A DNA stretch of 64,000 bases from CBDEFX01 sp965237635 (lineage in GTDB: Bacteria > Chloroflexota > Dehalococcoidia > Lucifugimonadales > CAUZJF01). Every line of letters begins with the position of its first letter. The first letter of the stretch is position 1. Shown here piece after piece: positions 36,304 through 44,035 of this stretch. A program made the translations under genes and the position numbers. The notes under the pieces were generated by a model, which was given only the letters and a program-made list of their open reading frames with translations, ran no database searches and was not told the DNA's origin. Where the stretch lies: NCBI GenBank assembly GCA_965237635.1, contig CBDEFX010000001.1:1302001-1366000 (forward strand), read 5' to 3'.

Positions 36304-36655
36304 AGCTTGACCATCCTTCGGTCGACTCGGCCCACGCGCTGATACGCGCTAGCCAGGGCCGCCATACCCTTTTCGACCTCGGCAGCGCAGCTGGTACCTG
36401 GGTTAATGGCGACGCGGTGAGCGGGACGTTCATCGGCGACGGCAGCAGCATCTCTGTCGGCTCGACCGAGCTCTATTTCACGCGCATCGGCAGCGCGGCG
36501 GCCGACCCTGAGTCCAAGGGCTTCGGAAAAAACGGGGTGCTGATGGTGCGCTCCGGGCCATCGAAGGGAAGTAGCTTTCCTGTGGGGGATGACGACGTCG
36601 TGATTGGGCGAAAGTCTGGTGAGGGTGGTGCTCAGATCGACGACCCCTCCTTTAG

Positions 36656-38377
36656 CCCGAATCCACCGAAGGACACCGATGGACGGCGTGAGGAAAGCGG
36701 AAGGGGGGGGTGAGGGAGCTACAGGGGAAATAGCCTGGGTTCCATTTGGGGTAGGGAGGTCGGCGGACGGTCTTCATCGCCGCACAGGGGCCCCTATGGC
36801 CGTCTGCGGGAGCTGCGATGCGCGGGATGGCGAGAGAATACGCAGCAGGGAACTCTCTCGGACCGGGCTGGCACGAGTCTGCGGGGATCTTCGGTTGTCC
36901 GGTGGGTGGGTCGGTCGCCGACGGTGCCGTCAGGCCGGGAGTGGAATGGCTCGCAGCCGGGCCAAGGCGCGGCTGAACTTCTCAGCCCAAGGCCAGCGAT
37001 CCGGAAGATGCAGGGTCAACCGGCGTGCCGAGCGGGTGAGCCGTCCGGCCAGGGAGAAGAACCGCCGCCGGAGGGTCTTGGTGGTGGCTATCCGCTCTCC
37101 CAGACCGATCCGCGCCGTCCAGCGGGCCAGGTTGTGGGCTATCGTCTGGACGGCCAACCAGGCGCCGTTGGCGGCGAAGCGGCCCGAGGGGAGATGGTTC
37201 AGCCCGACGCCGTACTTGAGGTCGCGTATGGCATTCTCGATCTCGGCGTGGCGGCGATGGTCAGCCTCCAGTTCGAGCAACTCCCCGTCCCGGTCGGTGA
37301 TGAAGCCATGATAGCTGTATTTGGCGAAGAGGGCCAGTTGGGAACCGGGCGTCGGCTTTACCCGCCGGACGATGAGCCGTACCGGCGCGGCGTCCGCCTC
37401 GGCCTGGAAGGGGGTGCAGGTGGTCTCGGCCACATCGGCGGCACCGTCCATCCAGTAAGGAATCGGCGTCCAGGCATCTTCGGGTATCGCCTCGATGAGA
37501 TTGTGCAGGCTTTTGTGCTGGCGGATGGTGATGGAGAAGCGGACATCCATCTTGCGGCAGACGGATACCACGCCATGAGTGTAGAACCCGCTGTCGGCCC
37601 GTAGCGTGAGTCGTCCGTCGGCCCCGGCGTAGCGCACCCGTCCCACCGTCTCCCGCAGGAAGTGGGCGGCGCCGCGGGCGGTGTTGGCCCGGCCCTCGCG
37701 CAGCCGGGACATCAGCACGTCTCCGGTGCCGGCGGCGATGGCCGGCAGCGGGTGGTAGCCCCGCTTGCCGGTATAGCCGTGGTGGCGGGCGCCCTCCTTG
37801 GCCAGTCCGTAGGTCTCGCAGATGGTGGAGTCCAGGTCAATGGTCAGGGGCCCGTCGCCGGGTCCCGCCCCGGCCTGCCAAGCCCGGGCCAGCAACTCGC
37901 GGCTCACCCGGTCGAGTTGACGGACGTGGCCCCACCGGAAGCTGCGCAGGAAGGTGCCCAGGGTGGATGGCGCCTTGACCGTGCCGCCCAGGGTGCAGGC
38001 CGTCCCCCCGGTGCGCAACACATCGGCGTCGTCAATGCAGTCGCCCCCAGCCAGCGCAGACGCCACCAGCGTCATCATCTTGTCGCTCGTGTTCGCCCGC
38101 CCCGGGGCATCGCCCAGGTCGAGGCGCTGCCGGACGAGTTCGGGCAGGCCGAGGTGCCGCGCCAGGGTGGCCGGAAGGAGCAGCCCGGCATTGGCCACCA
38201 AGCGGCGGTCGTCGAAGGTGATTTGGATCCGGTCGGGGTGGTTGCGTGACAGCATCTACTGGGTGCTCCTTTTCCGGGGCCGTTTTTTTGCTACAAAACC
38301 ATTATCCCAGAAGCACAGGAGCGCCTTCTTGCCGCCTCAGGACGCTAACCCGACACCCTCCTTCGGTGGATTCGGGC
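36656..38377 (-). mobile_element. IS1380-family insertion sequence, copy 4
   Basis: The 1722-bp copy lies in inverted orientation, with the common 18-bp ends and TTAG at 36652-36655 and 38378-38381. The base outside differs between sides (T versus C), which fixes the duplication at four bases. The host FHA gene rejoins in frame, so this is a clean insertion. Confidence 0.92.
36930..38255 (-). CDS. IS1380-family DDE transposase (copy 4)
   Basis: This intact 441-aa copy is nearly identical to copies 1-3. Private differences are MLSRN at the start and AVQTIAHN where the others have AVQTMAHN. Confidence 0.9.
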   Translation of the reverse strand: MLSRNHPDRIQITFDDRRLVANAGLLLPATLARHLGLPELVRQRLDLGDAPGRANTSDKMMTLVASALAGGDCIDDADVLRTGGTACTLGGTVKAPSTLGTFLRSFRWGHVRQLDRVSRELLARAWQAGAGPGDGPLTIDLDSTICETYGLAKEGARHHGYTGKRGYHPLPAIAAGTGDVLMSRLREGRANTARGAAHFLRETVGRVRYAGADGRLTLRADSGFYTHGVVSVCRKMDVRFSITIRQHKSLHNLIEAIPEDAWTPIPYWMDGAADVAETTCTPFQAEADAAPVRLIVRRVKPTPGSQLALFAKYSYHGFITDRDGELLELEADHRRHAEIENAIRDLKYGVGLNHLPSGRFAANGAWLAVQTIAHNLARWTARIGLGERIATTKTLRRRFFSLAGRLTRSARRLTLHLPDRWPWAEKFSRALARLRAIPLPA

Positions 38378-38636
38378 TTAGCCAACGCCATGCGCTGGTG
38401 CGCCCTTCCACTGATGGCTGTCTTGTCTACGACCTGGGGAGCTATAACGGGACGAAGGTAAACGGCGTCGAGCTTGCCGGCAATTCTCTTAGCAGCGGTG
38501 ATGTTGTCAAGCTCGGCGAGGTCGAGATGGAATTCGTCCAGAAAGCGGCCACCTAGCTCGAGGACGCCCTCTCACAGGAAATCACCTCCGGCCCTGTCTC
38601 TCTGAGTCCGCCTCAGGCGGACTCAGAGCCTGCACT

Positions 38637-38678
38637 GAGCTCCGACTGGAGTCGCGAGTCCTACTCGGACCTGCCGAA
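38637..38678. repeat. Dispersed repeat with GAGTCGCGAGTCCTACTCGG core
   Basis: The unit GAGCTCCGAC-GGAGTCGCGAGTCCTACTCGGACCTG recurs with two differences at 61342-61384. It lies between the FHA gene and the tRNA pair. Just before it, GAGTCCGCC/GGCGGACTC forms a hairpin (38604-38625) that may serve as a terminator for the FHA gene. Confidence 0.5.
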
Positions 38679-38823
38679 GTGGTCTGCGGAGGGGTGGTTC
38701 CCAGCATTGTCAGTACCGCCCAGATGCTTCCTCTCTCGGCCCAGCTGCTCACGTCATCTTCCATATCGGCCCGGCAGTAAGGCTTGATAGCCTGGGCGCG
38801 TAGCTGATAAAATCGGATCACGG

Positions 38824-38897
38824 TGGGGATTCGTCTAGTGGTAGGACGACAGACTCTGGATCTGTAAGCCGAGGTTCGAATCCTCGATCCCCAGCCA
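38824..38897 (+). tRNA. tRNA-Gln (CTG)
   Basis: The cloverleaf is visible: acceptor TGGGGAT/ATCCCCA, D arm, anticodon stem ACAGA/TCTGT with loop CTCTGGA giving anticodon CTG, and T arm GAGGTTCGAATCCTC. The discriminator G is at 38894 and CCA is genome-encoded at 38895-38897. Confidence 0.95.
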
Positions 38898-38915
38898 CCA
38901 TAATTGGCCGAGCGT

Positions 38916-38992
38916 GGCGCATTCGTCTAGCGGCCAAGGACACCGCCCTCTCAAGGCGGAGATCACGGGTTCGAATCCCGTATGCGCTACCA
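38916..38992 (+). tRNA. tRNA-Glu (CTC)
   Basis: Acceptor GGCGCAT pairs with ATGCGCT (one G-U), the anticodon stem is CCGCC/GGCGG with loop CTCTCAA (anticodon CTC), and the T arm is ACGGGTTCGAATCCCGT. The discriminator A at 38989 is followed by encoded CCA. It sits 102 bp before an integrase gene and is the likely attachment site of that integrated segment. Confidence 0.95.
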
Positions 38993-39048
38993 GTACTCCC
39001 CTTTTTGCCTTGCGCTTAGCTATGAATAGTGCTAACATCCCTCCGCTG

Positions 39049-39079
39049 GTGGTAAAGGACTGGTGGTAAAGGTGGTAAA
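39049..39079 (+). repeat. Three GGTGGTAAA direct repeats upstream of the integrase
   Basis: Three copies of TGGTGGTAAA or GGTGGTAAA lie in 31 bp directly before the integrase ribosome-binding site (AAGGAGGG). Short direct repeats near integrase genes may be arm-type binding sites; this role is an inference. Confidence 0.5.
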
Positions 39080-39093
39080 AAGGAGGGACCCCA

Positions 39094-40338
39094 ATGGCAA
39101 GTTTGACGGCGGCCAAAGTGCGGGAATTGAGCAAGTCCGGTCGGTACGGTGACGGCGGAGGGCTGTACCTGAGCATCGCTAAGGCGGGCTCAAAATCGTG
39201 GGTGATGCGCCTTCGCGTTGACGGGAAACGGACGGACAAGGGCCTGGGCGGGTATCCAACGGTATCCCTAACGGCGGCTCGGAAGGTCGCCGACGCCTAC
39301 CGCGTCGCGGTCGAGGAAGGCCGTAACCCCTGGTCGGACGATGAGCGGGACCGCATGGAACGGGCGCAGGACCTTGACCGCATGCCGACGTTCGATGAAG
39401 CCACCCGCAAGGTCCACGCCGCCAAGCTGCCGGGCTTTAGCAGCGCCAAGCACGGGCGCAATTGGATCCAGATGTTGGAGCGCCATGTGCTCCCGGTCTT
39501 TGGCGATACCCCGGTTGACGAAATCAGGCAACGCGAGGTAAAGGACTTTTTCGAGCGGCTTGGCCCGACCTTGACCGAGACAGCCCGCCGCCTGCGCTTC
39601 AGGATGCGCGAGATATTCGACGATTGCATTGAGTCCGGGTACATCACCGTCAACCCCGCTGGCGATGGTATCAGGGGGTCGGTGAAGCGTTGGAGTAGTC
39701 ACCGCAAGGTCAAGCACTTCAAGGCCCTGCCCTACGATCAAATGCCCGGCGTGGTTGACAGGATTCTGGACTCCCAGGGCATGAGGGAGACTCGGCTTGC
39801 CCTTGCCTTCGTCGTGTTGACCGCCGCCCGTTCCGGTGAAGTCCGGGGCGCACGATGGGACGAGATCGAAAACGGTGTCTGGACCATTCCCGCCGAGCGT
39901 ATGAAGGCCGACCGGCCCCATGCGGTCCCGTTGTCAATTCAGGCCAGCGTCGTGCTCCAAGACGCGAGGGCGGCGGCGGGCAAGCGGCAGAAGTCGGAGA
40001 AGCGGCGGCCAGGTTATGCCCCCAGCTTAGAAACCGATTACGCGCCCAAGGAAGGGCTGATATTCCCGCACCCGTCGGGCCAGCCGTTGAGCGAGAATGC
40101 CCTTTCACTACGCACCCGCAAGGACAAGCTAGGATGTACGCCGCACGGCTTCCGGTCCAGTTTCAAGGGCTGGGCAACGGCTGATGGGCGCTGGTCGTGG
40201 GAAGCTATCGAGCTTTGCCTTGCTCACCGGGTGGGAAATTCAGTCGCGCAGGCTTACTTTCGGGATGATCTCTTAGAGCAACGGCGGGCGGTGATGCAGG
40301 AATGGGCCGATTACGTCTGGAATATCCGGCCCTTCTAA
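39094..40338 (+). CDS. Tyrosine-type site-specific integrase (DUF4102/P4 type)
   Basis: The 414-aa integrase starts with the DUF4102 arm-binding domain (LTAAKVRELSKSGRYGDGGGLYLSIAKAGSKSWVMRLRVDGKRTDKGLGGYPTVSLTAARKVA), then a SAM-like core-binding domain and a catalytic domain with Arg in VVLTAARSGEVRGARWDEI (~250), HGFRSSFKGWA (~346-356), LAHRVGNSVAQAY and a Tyr in QAYFRDDLLEQRRAVM. Such integrases typically use tRNA 3' ends; tRNA-Glu is directly upstream in the same direction. The matching downstream att site was not found in the window. Confidence 0.92.
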   Translation: MASLTAAKVRELSKSGRYGDGGGLYLSIAKAGSKSWVMRLRVDGKRTDKGLGGYPTVSLTAARKVADAYRVAVEEGRNPWSDDERDRMERAQDLDRMPTFDEATRKVHAAKLPGFSSAKHGRNWIQMLERHVLPVFGDTPVDEIRQREVKDFFERLGPTLTETARRLRFRMREIFDDCIESGYITVNPAGDGIRGSVKRWSSHRKVKHFKALPYDQMPGVVDRILDSQGMRETRLALAFVVLTAARSGEVRGARWDEIENGVWTIPAERMKADRPHAVPLSIQASVVLQDARAAAGKRQKSEKRRPGYAPSLETDYAPKEGLIFPHPSGQPLSENALSLRTRKDKLGCTPHGFRSSFKGWATADGRWSWEAIELCLAHRVGNSVAQAYFRDDLLEQRRAVMQEWADYVWNIRPF

Positions 40339-40348
40339 TCGTCGAATC

Positions 40349-40858
40349 CTACGGCAAAAGCTCTTGAACCAGCGCCGCGTAGCCTGGGTCGGGTGTGTGA
40401 GGGATGCCGCCGTGGATGCGAATGTGGTCCGACCTGCAGAGCGTCGTTGTGTTGGAGAGCGCGTAAGGTTTGCCCCCGTGCTCAAGATGCGTGACGTGGT
40501 GGACTTCGAGGAGACCGGCCCGACCGCACCCTTCAGCCTGGCAACGCCAGCGGTCACGATCTAGCGCGGCCATCCTCACCCCTGCCCATCGACGTCGGTT
40601 GACCTTCGCCCAATGCCGGGACTGGCTACCCGACGACGGCATGGGTAGGTCCTGCTCCGTTCGTCTTCGCCCGACCACGTTGGCCCACTGAGACCGCAAG
40701 GATGGCCGCGGCGACCGCATCATGACCCTGTGGGCATGGCCCTCGAAGTGCTCTAGGAGCCGGGCGTCACCGAAGCTCAGTTGTTCATCGCGCTGAAAAA
40801 TGCGGTCCATGACCTTCTCAACGATGATGCGGTCATTGGGGTCGGGGAGTGTGGTCAT
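40349..40858 (-). CDS. HNH endonuclease, phage-type
   Basis: The 169-aa protein ends with a clear HNH domain: RWRCQAEGCGRAGLLEVHHVTHLEHGGKPYALSNTTTLCRSDHIRIHGG, with the HH pair, Asn and final His in place and zinc-binding cysteines. Phage genomes often carry such proteins near packaging genes. The first ~70 residues are not recognised and may begin later, at M73 (MPSSGSQSRHWAK). It converges with the integrase, with 10 bp between stops. Confidence 0.8.
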   Translation of the reverse strand: MTTLPDPNDRIIVEKVMDRIFQRDEQLSFGDARLLEHFEGHAHRVMMRSPRPSLRSQWANVVGRRRTEQDLPMPSSGSQSRHWAKVNRRRWAGVRMAALDRDRWRCQAEGCGRAGLLEVHHVTHLEHGGKPYALSNTTTLCRSDHIRIHGGIPHTPDPGYAALVQELLP

Positions 40859-40879
40859 CCCGTTTCAACCCCTATAGCC

Positions 40880-41686
40880 ATGAGAATGACCACGATGATT
40901 ACGAGTAAGACTGGCATTGCCGACGGACGGGTCCTGGTGGCCGGAGGCCTGGACTTCAGCGACCCCGAGTCCCTGTACTCCTCGCCTGAGCCAGTTAACG
41001 TGGTGGAGATTCTCGATCCGCGCACTGGCGACTGGCAGCGAGCGGCCGCCATGAACCAGGCTTCGGAAGAGCAATGGCTCTTTTCGCTGAACGATGGGCG
41101 GGTGCTGGCTATAGGGGCCGCGAGGGATGGATCGTCCGATCCGACGGTTCACGCCGAGGTCTACGATCCCGCGATCGACACGTGGACGCTCGTCAAGGGC
41201 CCGGATATTCACTATGCGCCCACGGATGTCATCGAAATGTCCTATGGCAGACTGCTGGTGTTCGGCGTACTTTCCGGTCGTGAGGGACAGTTCCCGGAAG
41301 CCAGGATATACGACTTCGCGACAGACACGTGGAGTCCCGGAGGTGAGATTGCCCATGCTCGGCCAACGGCCACGCTGGTGTTGCTGCCGGACGGCAGAGT
41401 GCTGGCGGCGGGCGGCGAATATGGCTGGGGAGAAGGCTTCCCGCCCTACTCAACCACCGAGATATTCGATCCAGGTGCGCTCTCGTGGTCGGTGGGTCCC
41501 GATCTGTCAGAACTGAGGGGCAGCTCTTCGGCGACCCTTCTACGTGATGGGAGGCTTCTGTTGGCCGGTGGCATTGGAGAAGTCAAAGTGGCTCCCAATA
41601 GTCGCTGGGCTCTACGAGTCCCCATGGCGGCGAGCATCAATTGGAGTAGCGGTTCTGCTAGCCGTCGTACTGCTGTCGTCATGTGA
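40880..41686 (+). pseudogene. Kelch-repeat protein, probably missing its N-terminus
   Basis: The reading frame starts abruptly inside a beta-propeller: GIADGRVLVAGG, MNQASEEQWLFSLNDGRVLAIGA, ARPTATLVLLPDGRVLAAGGEYG and GSSSATLLRDGRLLLAGGIGE are kelch blades. There is no signal peptide, and the frame opens directly at the 5' edge of the HNH gene, as if the integrated segment had replaced the front half. The last ~35 residues lie in another frame's gene and look unrelated. A complete family member would have about six blades and an export signal. Confidence 0.6.
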
Positions 41687-43475
41687 TGATGGGACAACGG
41701 TGCTGCCCACAGCAATCCCGCAGACTATCTCTGCGACCAGCACGCCGGGACAGGTTCCACCAACTTTGACGCCTGAGCCAACTCGTACGACGCTCCCTGA
41801 GTCCACACCCAGTCAGATTCCTACAGCAGCGCCGACTTCCGAGCCCACATCAACTCAAACGCCAGTTTCGGACCTTCCGCCTCCGGGTGCAGTACGAGAT
41901 CTTCAAGCAGTCAGCGTAACTGAGACCTCGATCATGCTTCAGTGGAAGCCGCCTGCGAACAGCGATGCGGCTTCGGTCGAACGCTATGAAGTGATACGAG
42001 ACATATCCTTGCGCCCGGACGAGCACTACTTCGTATCGGAAACGGCGTTTACCGAGACGGGTCTGAGGAGCGGCACGGAGCACAAGTACCGAGTAAAGGC
42101 GATTGGGGAAGGCGGAACGGAAGGCGAAGAAGTCAGCATAAGAGTATCTACGCTGGACTCATCGACGCCTGAGCCAACCCGCACTCCCACGCCTGAACCT
42201 ACACCAACGCGGGCTGCTACGCCGACTCACACACCTGAACCTACACCAACAGAAATCCCAGTTGGCTTTGGTCCTGGAACATATGAAGTCAGTAAGGATA
42301 TCTCACCTGGCACATATGTGGGTAGGGCAGGAACTGGGGCACTGGATTCGTGCTCATGGACGCGGCTGAGCGGCGCGTCGGGCGAGTTCTCGGACGTCAT
42401 CGCCGTTGACAACGCCCGTGGACAGTTCTACGTGGAGATTCTCGATACCGATAAGTACTTCAGGACTGGCTGTGTCGTAACTCCTCTTGAAGCTTGGCCC
42501 ACGCCCGACGAGCCACTGTCAGAGATCGAGGTGGGCATGTACATAGTAGGGCAAGATATCTCACCTGGCACATATGTAGGTAGGGCAGGAACTGGGGCAC
42601 TGGATTCGTGCTCATGGACGCGGCTGAGCGGCGCGTCGGGCGAGTTCTCGGACGTCATCGCCGTTGACAACGCCCGTGGACAGTTCTACGTGGAGATTCT
42701 CGATACCGATAAGTATTTCAGGACCGGCTGTGCGCTTGACCTTACTACTACCCGCAGTCTGGCCAACACGGCCACTGCGAAGCCTGAGACCGACGGCTCG
42801 GAATCTTGGCGAGGACTTGTGGTCGCCCCAGAGGATCGGTGTTCACCGTACGACTCTGATGACTACCGCTATTCCCAGTCTGTCGAGCAACGGATCGTCA
42901 CGAGCATGGGAGGCATCGTCTACGGTCCATACACGGGCAGATGGTTCGACAATACTTCTGAAACCGATATCGAACACATTGTCGCACGCTCCGAGGCTCA
43001 TGACAGCGGCCTCTGCGGCGCGAGCGCCGAAACGAGACGACGTTTCGCAACCGACCTTCTGAATCTGACTCTCGCCAGCCCCGAAGTCAATCGCTCGCAG
43101 AAAAGCGGCAAGGACGCATCTGAATGGCTCCCCGAACTGAACCGGTGTTGGTTCGCAAGCCGGGTAGTGGAGGTTCGAAGAGAGTACGCTCTCAGTGTCG
43201 ATGAGCACGAGCGCGACATACTGGAGGGAATACTGTCGGGCTGCACATCCACAGAGATGGTCGTGCTGGATGCTCCAGAGGGTACGTCAGAGACGCTGAC
43301 TCCTGCGCCAGAGGACGAGGAGGGCAGCAGCGCACTCGAGCTGTACGACGACAACGGTAATGGCCGCATCACCTGCGCGGAGGCGCGCAACCACGGCATT
43401 GCCCCTGTTCGCCGTGGACATCCGGCATATGAGTACATGAACGACGCCGACGACGACGGTGTGGTGTGTGAATGA
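41547..43475 (+). CDS. Exported lipoprotein nuclease: FN3, duplicated module, HNH/DUF1524-like and excalibur domains
   Basis: The ~642-aa protein has a late signal (RRASIGVAVLLAVVLLSSC, lipobox Cys), a Thr/Pro-rich linker, an FN3 domain (~115-205), a second Thr/Pro linker and two near-identical ~86-residue modules (DISPGTYVGRAGTGALDSC...VDNARGQFYVEIL). Then come an HNH/DUF1524-type nuclease (TDIEHIVARSEAHDSG... TDLLNLTLASPEVNRSQKSGKDASEWLP) and a C-terminal excalibur-like Ca-binding motif (DNGNGRITCAEARNHG...DADDDGVVCE). It probably degrades extracellular DNA. The start is uncertain because no ATG lies close to the signal. Confidence 0.82.
   Translation: MGGFCWPVALEKSKWLPIVAGLYESPWRRASIGVAVLLAVVLLSSCDDGTTVLPTAIPQTISATSTPGQVPPTLTPEPTRTTLPESTPSQIPTAAPTSEPTSTQTPVSDLPPPGAVRDLQAVSVTETSIMLQWKPPANSDAASVERYEVIRDISLRPDEHYFVSETAFTETGLRSGTEHKYRVKAIGEGGTEGEEVSIRVSTLDSSTPEPTRTPTPEPTPTRAATPTHTPEPTPTEIPVGFGPGTYEVSKDISPGTYVGRAGTGALDSCSWTRLSGASGEFSDVIAVDNARGQFYVEILDTDKYFRTGCVVTPLEAWPTPDEPLSEIEVGMYIVGQDISPGTYVGRAGTGALDSCSWTRLSGASGEFSDVIAVDNARGQFYVEILDTDKYFRTGCALDLTTTRSLANTATAKPETDGSESWRGLVVAPEDRCSPYDSDDYRYSQSVEQRIVTSMGGIVYGPYTGRWFDNTSETDIEHIVARSEAHDSGLCGASAETRRRFATDLLNLTLASPEVNRSQKSGKDASEWLPELNRCWFASRVVEVRREYALSVDEHERDILEGILSGCTSTEMVVLDAPEGTSETLTPAPEDEEGSSALELYDDNGNGRITCAEARNHGIAPVRRGHPAYEYMNDADDDGVVCE
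42297..42732 (+). repeat. Near-perfect 178-bp intragenic direct repeat
   Basis: Bases 42297-42474 and 42555-42732 differ at about three positions across 178 bp, offset by 258 bp (86 codons). Each copy encodes one module of the exported nuclease. The low divergence means a recent duplication or ongoing homogenisation. Confidence 0.9.
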
Positions 43476-43634
43476 CGAGGCCGCAATCTTGCCTCGGAAT
43501 AGCGGCAAGGCCAGCGGAGTCAGGTATGAGCAACTCAGGGACACCCTTTGGAGACTCTTCGACAAGGGTTGACTTGCGGGGCCGAGTTGACGGATTATGG
43601 TGTCCGTACGATTAGCACCGCACAGAGGAACAGT

Positions 43635-43886
43635 ATGACAAATCGTTTGGATGTCCGGCTAGACGTTTAACACCGGCGGCGGCTTGAAGAGTTGGCCCAG
43701 GAGAAGGGAGCGGCCATCTCCGACGTCGTGCGCAGCCTCATCGACGGTGCCTACGAGGATATCCTGCGCAGCCGCCGCAAGGCGGCGGTTGAAAGGCTGA
43801 TTGGGTTGAACGTGGAAGAACCGCCAGACCCCGACACACTCTCACGTGAGTTGGAGGCCGCCCATGAGCCCGGCGGTCTTCATTGA
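43635..43886 (+). pseudogene. Ribbon-helix-helix-type antitoxin with in-frame stop
   Basis: From ATG 43635 (RBS AGAGGAA) the frame reads MTNRLDVRLDV, then TAA at 43668-43670, then HRRRLEELAQEKGAAISDVVRSLIDGAYEDI to a stop at 43886. One G-to-T change (GAA to TAA) explains the stop. The sequence resembles small RHH antitoxins that precede PIN toxins. The distal part overlaps the PIN start by 23 bp. Confidence 0.75.
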
Positions 43887-44035
43887 CGCCAACGTCCCCA
43901 TCTACGCCTCAGGCGGTGACCATCCACTAAAGGAGCCGTGCGCCCACATTCTCCGCGGTGTGGCCCAGGATCCGCGGCCCTTCGCAACCGACTCTGAGGT
44001 CCTCCAGGAACTGCTCCACCGCTACTTGGCCTTAG
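43864..44035 (+). pseudogene. PIN-domain toxin, truncated by IS1380 copy 5
   Basis: The fragment MSPAVFIDANVPIYASGGDHPLKEPCAHIL...DSEVLQELLHRYLAL contains the first two acidic positions of a VapC-like PIN nuclease (DANV and the later E), then meets the IS at residue ~57. The C-terminal half, including the remaining acidic residues, is missing and is not found beyond the IS. Confidence 0.85.

Larger units (their letters stand above)
35665..38556 (+). pseudogene. Tandem FHA-domain protein, broken by a dimeric MITE and IS1380 copy 4
   Basis: After a basic start (MGLGSFFKRLLGIKSG) and a ~55-residue Pro/Ala linker, the first FHA domain begins (MATLVVKSGDEEGKTLKL...). It is cut after PDSEVKLD by the MITE; the restored sequence reads SEVKLDHPSVDSAHALIRAS...GTWVNG. 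The second FHA domain (LMVRSGPSKGSSFPV...VVIGRKSGEGG) is cut after DDPSF by the IS and continues SQRHALVRPSTDG...LGSYNGTKVNG to the stop at 38556. Both repairs are in frame. FHA domains bind phosphothreonine, so the intact protein was probably a Ser/Thr-kinase signalling adaptor. Current reading frames are 35665-36048, 36255-36713 and the tail after 38377. Confidence 0.88.

Noticed and set aside
39049..39079. GGTGGTAAA direct repeats as a CRISPR array
   Set aside because: There are only three short units with no regular spacers and no cas genes; no CRISPR array is seen anywhere in the window.
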